DNA from: Candidatus Methylopumilus universalis
GTDB lineage: Bacteria > Pseudomonadota > Gammaproteobacteria > Burkholderiales > Methylophilaceae
Direction: 5' to 3'
Assembly: GCA_945883335.1 (NCBI GenBank)
Contig: CAMCXI010000001.1
Location: 1-64,000 of the forward strand
Length of the DNA stretch: 64,000 bases
A model generated the notes under the pieces. That model saw only the letters and a list, made by a program, of their open reading frames with translations. It was not told where the DNA came from and ran no database searches. The stretch's first letter is position 1. Each line of letters opens with the position of its first letter. Positions 60,820 through 64,000 of this stretch are shown piece after piece. Both the position numbers and the translations under genes were made by a program.

Positions 60820-62652
60820 ATGTGTGGCATCGTCGGCGCAATTGCAAATAGAAACATCGTCTCAACCCTGATAGAGGGACTAAGCCGTCTGGAGTATCGC
60901 GGCTATGACTCAGCGGGAATTGCCGTACTCAACGGACAGTCCATCGAGCGCGTGCGAGCGGTTGGGCGTGTTGCAGCGATGACCGATAGGGCAAGCGAGG
61001 TTCAGCTAAGCGGCCAAATCGGTATCGGACACACGCGCTGGGCAACCCACGGCGGTGTGACGGAAAGTAATGCCCATCCCCATGAATCGAAGGGTGAAAT
61101 CGCAGTCGTCCATAACGGCATCATTGAGAACCATGACGAGCAACGTGATCGCCTCGCAAAATTAGGCTATGTGTTCGAGTCTCAGACAGACACCGAGGTC
61201 ATCGCTCATCTTATTCATTACTATCACGACCAAGGTTTAGCGCTACTTGCGGCGACACAAAAGGCGGTGGCGGAGTTAACTGGTGCGTTTGCCATCAGCG
61301 TTATTTCTATCAAAGAACCGAACGCGATGATTACCGCGCGCTTTGGTTGTCCTCTGTTAGTTGGCCTGGGTGAAGGTGAAAACTTCATCGCATCAGACGT
61401 TTCAGCCGTGCTTTCAGTCACACGTAAAGTCATGTATTTGGAAGATGGCGACGTGGCGGAAATTCGACGTGATGGCGTGACGGTGTTCGGTGCAGACGGT
61501 AAAATCGTCACCCGCAAGATCCACATGAGTGATGTGTCTTTAGCATCGATGGAGCTTGGGCCTTACGCTCACTTCATGCAAAAAGAGATCCATGAGCAAC
61601 CACGTGCATTAACTGACACTATTGAGGCGCTGATCGATGACAACAAGTTCTCGCCCGCGCTTTTTGGTGATGGGGCAGAAGAAATTTTTAATCAGGTCGA
61701 CAGCATTCTTATCTTGGCGGCTGGTACAAGCTACTACGCAGCCCTAACCGCGAAGTATTGGATTGAAGATATTGCGAAGCTACCAACGAGCGTAGAAATT
61801 GCCAGTGAATATCGCTATCGCCAATCAGTGCCAAATCCTAAGCAGTTAATTGTGACCATTTCACAATCTGGCGAGACGCTAGATACGATGGAAGCCTTGA
61901 AGCATGCTAAGTCATTAGGCCAGAATCTGACCTTGTCCATTTGTAATGTACAAGAGAGTGCAATCCCACGTGCGTCAGCGCTCGTTTTCTACACCCGAGC
62001 AGGCGCAGAGATTGGCGTGGCATCGACCAAAGCATTTACAACCCAACTGGTTGCACTTTTCACACTGGCAGCAACACTCGCAAAACAACGTGGGTTGCTG
62101 CCCAAACCCCAAGAGCAACAATACCTCAATGCACTTCGTCAGCTCGCGGGCAGCGTTCAACACGCACTCAATTTAGAGCCACAAATTCGAGAGTGGGCAA
62201 AAGCATTTGCGAATAAACACCATGCATTATTCTTGGGCCGAGGCATCCATTATCCGATTGCGCTAGAAGGCGCATTGAAGCTCAAGGAGATTAGTTACAT
62301 TCATGCAGAGGCTTACCCTGCAGGAGAGCTAAAACATGGCCCATTGGCGCTTGTAGATAGTGACATGCCTATCGTTGTGATCGCACCGAATGACGCCTTG
62401 CTCGAAAAGGTGAAATCCAATATGCAAGAAGTGGCAGCACGCGGTGGTCAGCTTTTTGTGTTTGCTGATGCTGACAGCCACTTCGCTGAAAGTGAAGGTG
62501 TCCACGTGATCCGAACACCACGCCATGTGGGTGTGCTCTCTCCAATCTTACACACAATCCCTGTTCAAATGCTGGCATATCATGCAGCCTTGCTCAAGGG
62601 AACAGACGTCGACAAACCGCGTAACCTCGCTAAATCTGTGACCGTCGAGTAG
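60820..62652 (+). CDS. glmS: Glutamine:fructose-6-phosphate aminotransferase GlmS
   Basis: Makes glucosamine-6-phosphate. The 610-residue protein begins [20 protein letters not shown] with the nucleophilic Cys2 of the glutaminase domain (to about residue 240), followed by two SIS isomerase domains ([53 protein letters not shown]). It ends NLAKSVTVE, the usual GlmS tail whose DNA is the attTn7 recognition region in other bacteria. No glmS ribozyme is seen. Confidence 0.97.
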   Translation: MCGIVGAIANRNIVSTLIEGLSRLEYRGYDSAGIAVLNGQSIERVRAVGRVAAMTDRASEVQLSGQIGIGHTRWATHGGVTESNAHPHESKGEIAVVHNGIIENHDEQRDRLAKLGYVFESQTDTEVIAHLIHYYHDQGLALLAATQKAVAELTGAFAISVISIKEPNAMITARFGCPLLVGLGEGENFIASDVSAVLSVTRKVMYLEDGDVAEIRRDGVTVFGADGKIVTRKIHMSDVSLASMELGPYAHFMQKEIHEQPRALTDTIEALIDDNKFSPALFGDGAEEIFNQVDSILILAAGTSYYAALTAKYWIEDIAKLPTSVEIASEYRYRQSVPNPKQLIVTISQSGETLDTMEALKHAKSLGQNLTLSICNVQESAIPRASALVFYTRAGAEIGVASTKAFTTQLVALFTLAATLAKQRGLLPKPQEQQYLNALRQLAGSVQHALNLEPQIREWAKAFANKHHALFLGRGIHYPIALEGALKLKEISYIHAEAYPAGELKHGPLALVDSDMPIVVIAPNDALLEKVKSNMQEVAARGGQLFVFADADSHFAESEGVHVIRTPRHVGVLSPILHTIPVQMLAYHAALLKGTDVDKPRNLAKSVTVE

Positions 62653-62717
62653 TTTCGTTAGGACCCGCTCCGCAGAAACTCCCCAGAAACACCGCAAAGA
62701 ACCTCAGAGTTAGCATC

Positions 62718-62939
62718 GGACCACTGACTCTCGACATTCGTCCCCTGAGTTCCTATCAGCAATACTTAATCAGCACTATTAACACGCTAAGATCCCGCTC
62801 ATGGAGTGATCGTCAGATAGCAATGTACTTCAATGAAACGGGTTACCTAACACCAAGAGGACACAGGTTTATTGCTCAGAGTGTTTTCTCGATACGGAAG
62901 AAGTATGAGAAGCGGTTAATGAGAATTGGTCAAAAATAG
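62718..62939 (+). pseudogene. Recombinase-like 3' fragment downstream of glmS
   Basis: An open frame of about 73 codons ending at TAG 62937-62939 reads GPLTLDIRPLSSYQQYLIST, then SWSDRQIAMYFNETGYLTPR and GHRFIAQSVFSIRKKYEKR. The second part resembles the helix-turn-helix 'recombinase' domain found in large serine recombinases (IAxYLNxxGxxTPRG pattern). No ATG, GTG or TTG precedes this part in frame, so it is a 5'-truncated remnant, or a gene starting at the internal ATG (62823) with about 38 residues. It lies 65 nt after the glmS stop. Confidence 0.5.
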
Positions 62940-63012
62940 TTAACTGTTTCGGGTAATGAAATTTAGAATATAACTATATAAAAAAGTTTAACTTTTTCAG
63001 AGGGTATTGAAA

Positions 63013-63507
63013 ATGACTAAAAGTTTAGATTTGGGGTGTGGGTTAAAACCAAAAAACCCGTTTAATGCGTCAGAGTTGTATGGTGTTGATATTAGACAAG
63101 GAAATGATAAGGTTTTAATAGCAGATCTTGCTGTTGAACCAATACCATTCGATGATTGTTATTTTGATTTTTGTTCTGCATTTGATTTCATTGAGCATAT
63201 ACCAAGAGTTATATACGCTCCCAATAGAAAATTTTGTTTTGTTGATTTAATGTCGGAGATTTACAGGGTCCTAAAACCAGGAGGAAGATTTCTATCTTTT
63301 ACTCCTGCATTTCCTGCAGCGGCAGCGTGGAGAGATCCAACCCATGTCAACATTATTACAACTGAAACTTTCCCCTTATATTTTGATACCCAAAAATGTT
63401 TAGCAAAGATGTATGGGTTTAAGGGTGGATTCCAGATAGAAAAACAGAATTGGCATACTAATAAAATTCATCTTATTACTGTTCTTAAAAAACCAGATGA
63501 AAGTTAG
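63013..63507 (+). CDS. Class I SAM-dependent methyltransferase
   Basis: A 164-residue methyltransferase-fold protein from ATG at 63013, chosen because AGAGGG at 62999-63004 lies 8 nt upstream; an in-frame TTG at 63007 also exists. Motif I is KSLDLGCGLKPK, motif II is YGVDIRQGND, and IEHIP plus YRVLKPGGRFLSFTPAF form the usual later motifs. It is short for the family and the C-terminal part is abridged. Proteins of this kind often lie in polysaccharide gene clusters. The AT-rich sequence differs from the glm genes, which fits transfer. Confidence 0.8.
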   Translation: MTKSLDLGCGLKPKNPFNASELYGVDIRQGNDKVLIADLAVEPIPFDDCYFDFCSAFDFIEHIPRVIYAPNRKFCFVDLMSEIYRVLKPGGRFLSFTPAFPAAAAWRDPTHVNIITTETFPLYFDTQKCLAKMYGFKGGFQIEKQNWHTNKIHLITVLKKPDES

Positions 63508-63551
63508 AATGAGATATTAGGAGTTAAGAAAATAGATTCTTGTTTTAAAAC

Positions 63552-63581
63552 AAAAAGAGTTAACGCGCGTTAATTCTTTTT
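63552..63581. terminator. Bidirectional palindromic terminator
   Basis: AAAAAGA (63552-63558) and TCTTTTT (63575-63581) flank the perfect palindrome TAACGCGCGTTA (63561-63572), giving a long stem with A- and T-rich ends. It follows the methyltransferase gene by 45 nt. The rest of the gap 63582-63789 is AT-rich without a supported gene. Confidence 0.7.
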
Positions 63582-63789
63582 ATTCCAATTAAACATAGCA
63601 TGCGTTTAATGAAAGAGTATTTACCTAAAATAGACAAAAACAACGACTCTAGTTTAGTCGCCAATAATTGATTGTTCGTGGACATAATTAATATTCCTAA
63701 AAAGTTATGGAGTTTTGATTTTAGTTCATAACATACTTTTATTAAAGGCAATTATTTGGAATTAAATAACTGTGATCAATGATACAACC

Positions 63790-64000
63790 ATGACGAAAAG
63801 AGAAATCACAATTGTTGATATTCCATCACCTGGCATATTAGGAGGGGTTTATTCTGATTTGATTCTAGCGCTTACTCATTCAATTAACTCTCTAGGGTTT
63901 AAAGTAATTTATGAGCGTCGTTTAATTCGCACAACAAGTCCAGTCATTATTTTTGGTTTATATAGAGAGTTTATAAATAATTCTCCGCAAATCCAATTGC
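63790..64000 (+). CDS. Unidentified gene, 5' part only (right edge)
   Basis: An open frame starts at ATG 63790 (MTKREITIVDIPSPGILGGV) or GTG 63772 and is cut by the window end after about 70 codons (ending SPQIQL). Residues about 27-45 are weakly hydrophobic (ILALTHSINSLGFKVIYE). I do not recognise the family. The context (AT-rich, after a small methyltransferase) suggests a surface-polysaccharide or other accessory cluster. Confidence 0.55.
   Translation, partial: MTKREITIVDIPSPGILGGVYSDLILALTHSINSLGFKVIYERRLIRTTSPVIIFGLYREFINNSPQIQL

Noticed and set aside
62640-62720. glmS ribozyme or Tn7 end near glmS
   Set aside because: No ribozyme is recognisable upstream of glmS and no Tn7-type terminal motif is visible in the short sequence available downstream.
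63560-63751. Minus-strand 63-codon frame near the right edge
   Set aside because: It overlaps the palindromic terminator, has no ribosome site and no recognisable family; most likely chance in AT-rich DNA.

Overview
The window looks like an origin-proximal chromosome segment of a betaproteobacterium. Gene order (gmk-rpoZ-spoT, hemCDXY, tlpA-aroQ-accBC-prmA, the dnaA/rpmH origin, mnmG-rsmG-parAB-atp operon, glmUS) and gene content fit the Nitrosomonadales, most plausibly a Methylophilaceae methylotroph. That placement is inferred from gene order and protein character only; no rRNA gene is present. Most of the window is housekeeping DNA with short gaps and overlapping genes.

Layout. 1-5.9 kb: spoT (cut by the left edge), rpoZ, gmk and yicC on the minus strand, divergent from rph-rdgB-small gene-hemW. 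5.9-11.0 kb: accessory block with a DUF4156 lipoprotein, a large glycine-rich type V autotransporter (minus), and a divergent TetR-type regulator plus sulfotransferase. 11-27.8 kb: argH, the haem genes hemC-hemD-hemX-hemY, aroG, a flavin/2Fe-2S reductase, fxsA/cutA, dsbD and a TlpA-like thioredoxin, aroQ-accB-accC-prmA-DUF3426, oxyR, a DUF2721 gene and hupB.

27.9-37.2 kb is the most unusual stretch: AT-rich and accessory in character. It holds a 0.5 kb gap with roughly 90-bp degenerate repeats and tandem hairpins, then a leftward cluster of two paralogous small exported proteins with a duplicated RPY motif, a SulP-type anion (probably bicarbonate) transporter and a beta-carbonic anhydrase. 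A GAF-LuxR regulator, a hybrid histidine kinase and a lone receiver protein read in the opposite direction. A secreted trypsin-like protease, an internally deleted IS3-family element and a CDP-diacylglycerol diphosphatase gene follow. Two genes here, one RPY paralogue and the LuxR regulator, each carry an apparent single-base loss in an A-run. The losses may be real or assembly errors.

37.3-62.7 kb is the origin region: gyrB, dnaN and dnaA on minus, and rpmH-rnpA-yidD-yidC-mnmE on plus, with DnaA boxes on both sides of dnaA. A cytochrome b561 and SHP-like cytochrome c pair follows, then mnmG-rsmG-parA-parB, the complete atpIBEFHAGDC operon, glmU and glmS. Three parS sites match the ParABS genes. 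62.7-64 kb: immediately after glmS, a recombinase-like remnant, a small methyltransferase and a cut gene mark the start of another AT-rich accessory region.

No rRNA, tRNA or CRISPR array was recognised.
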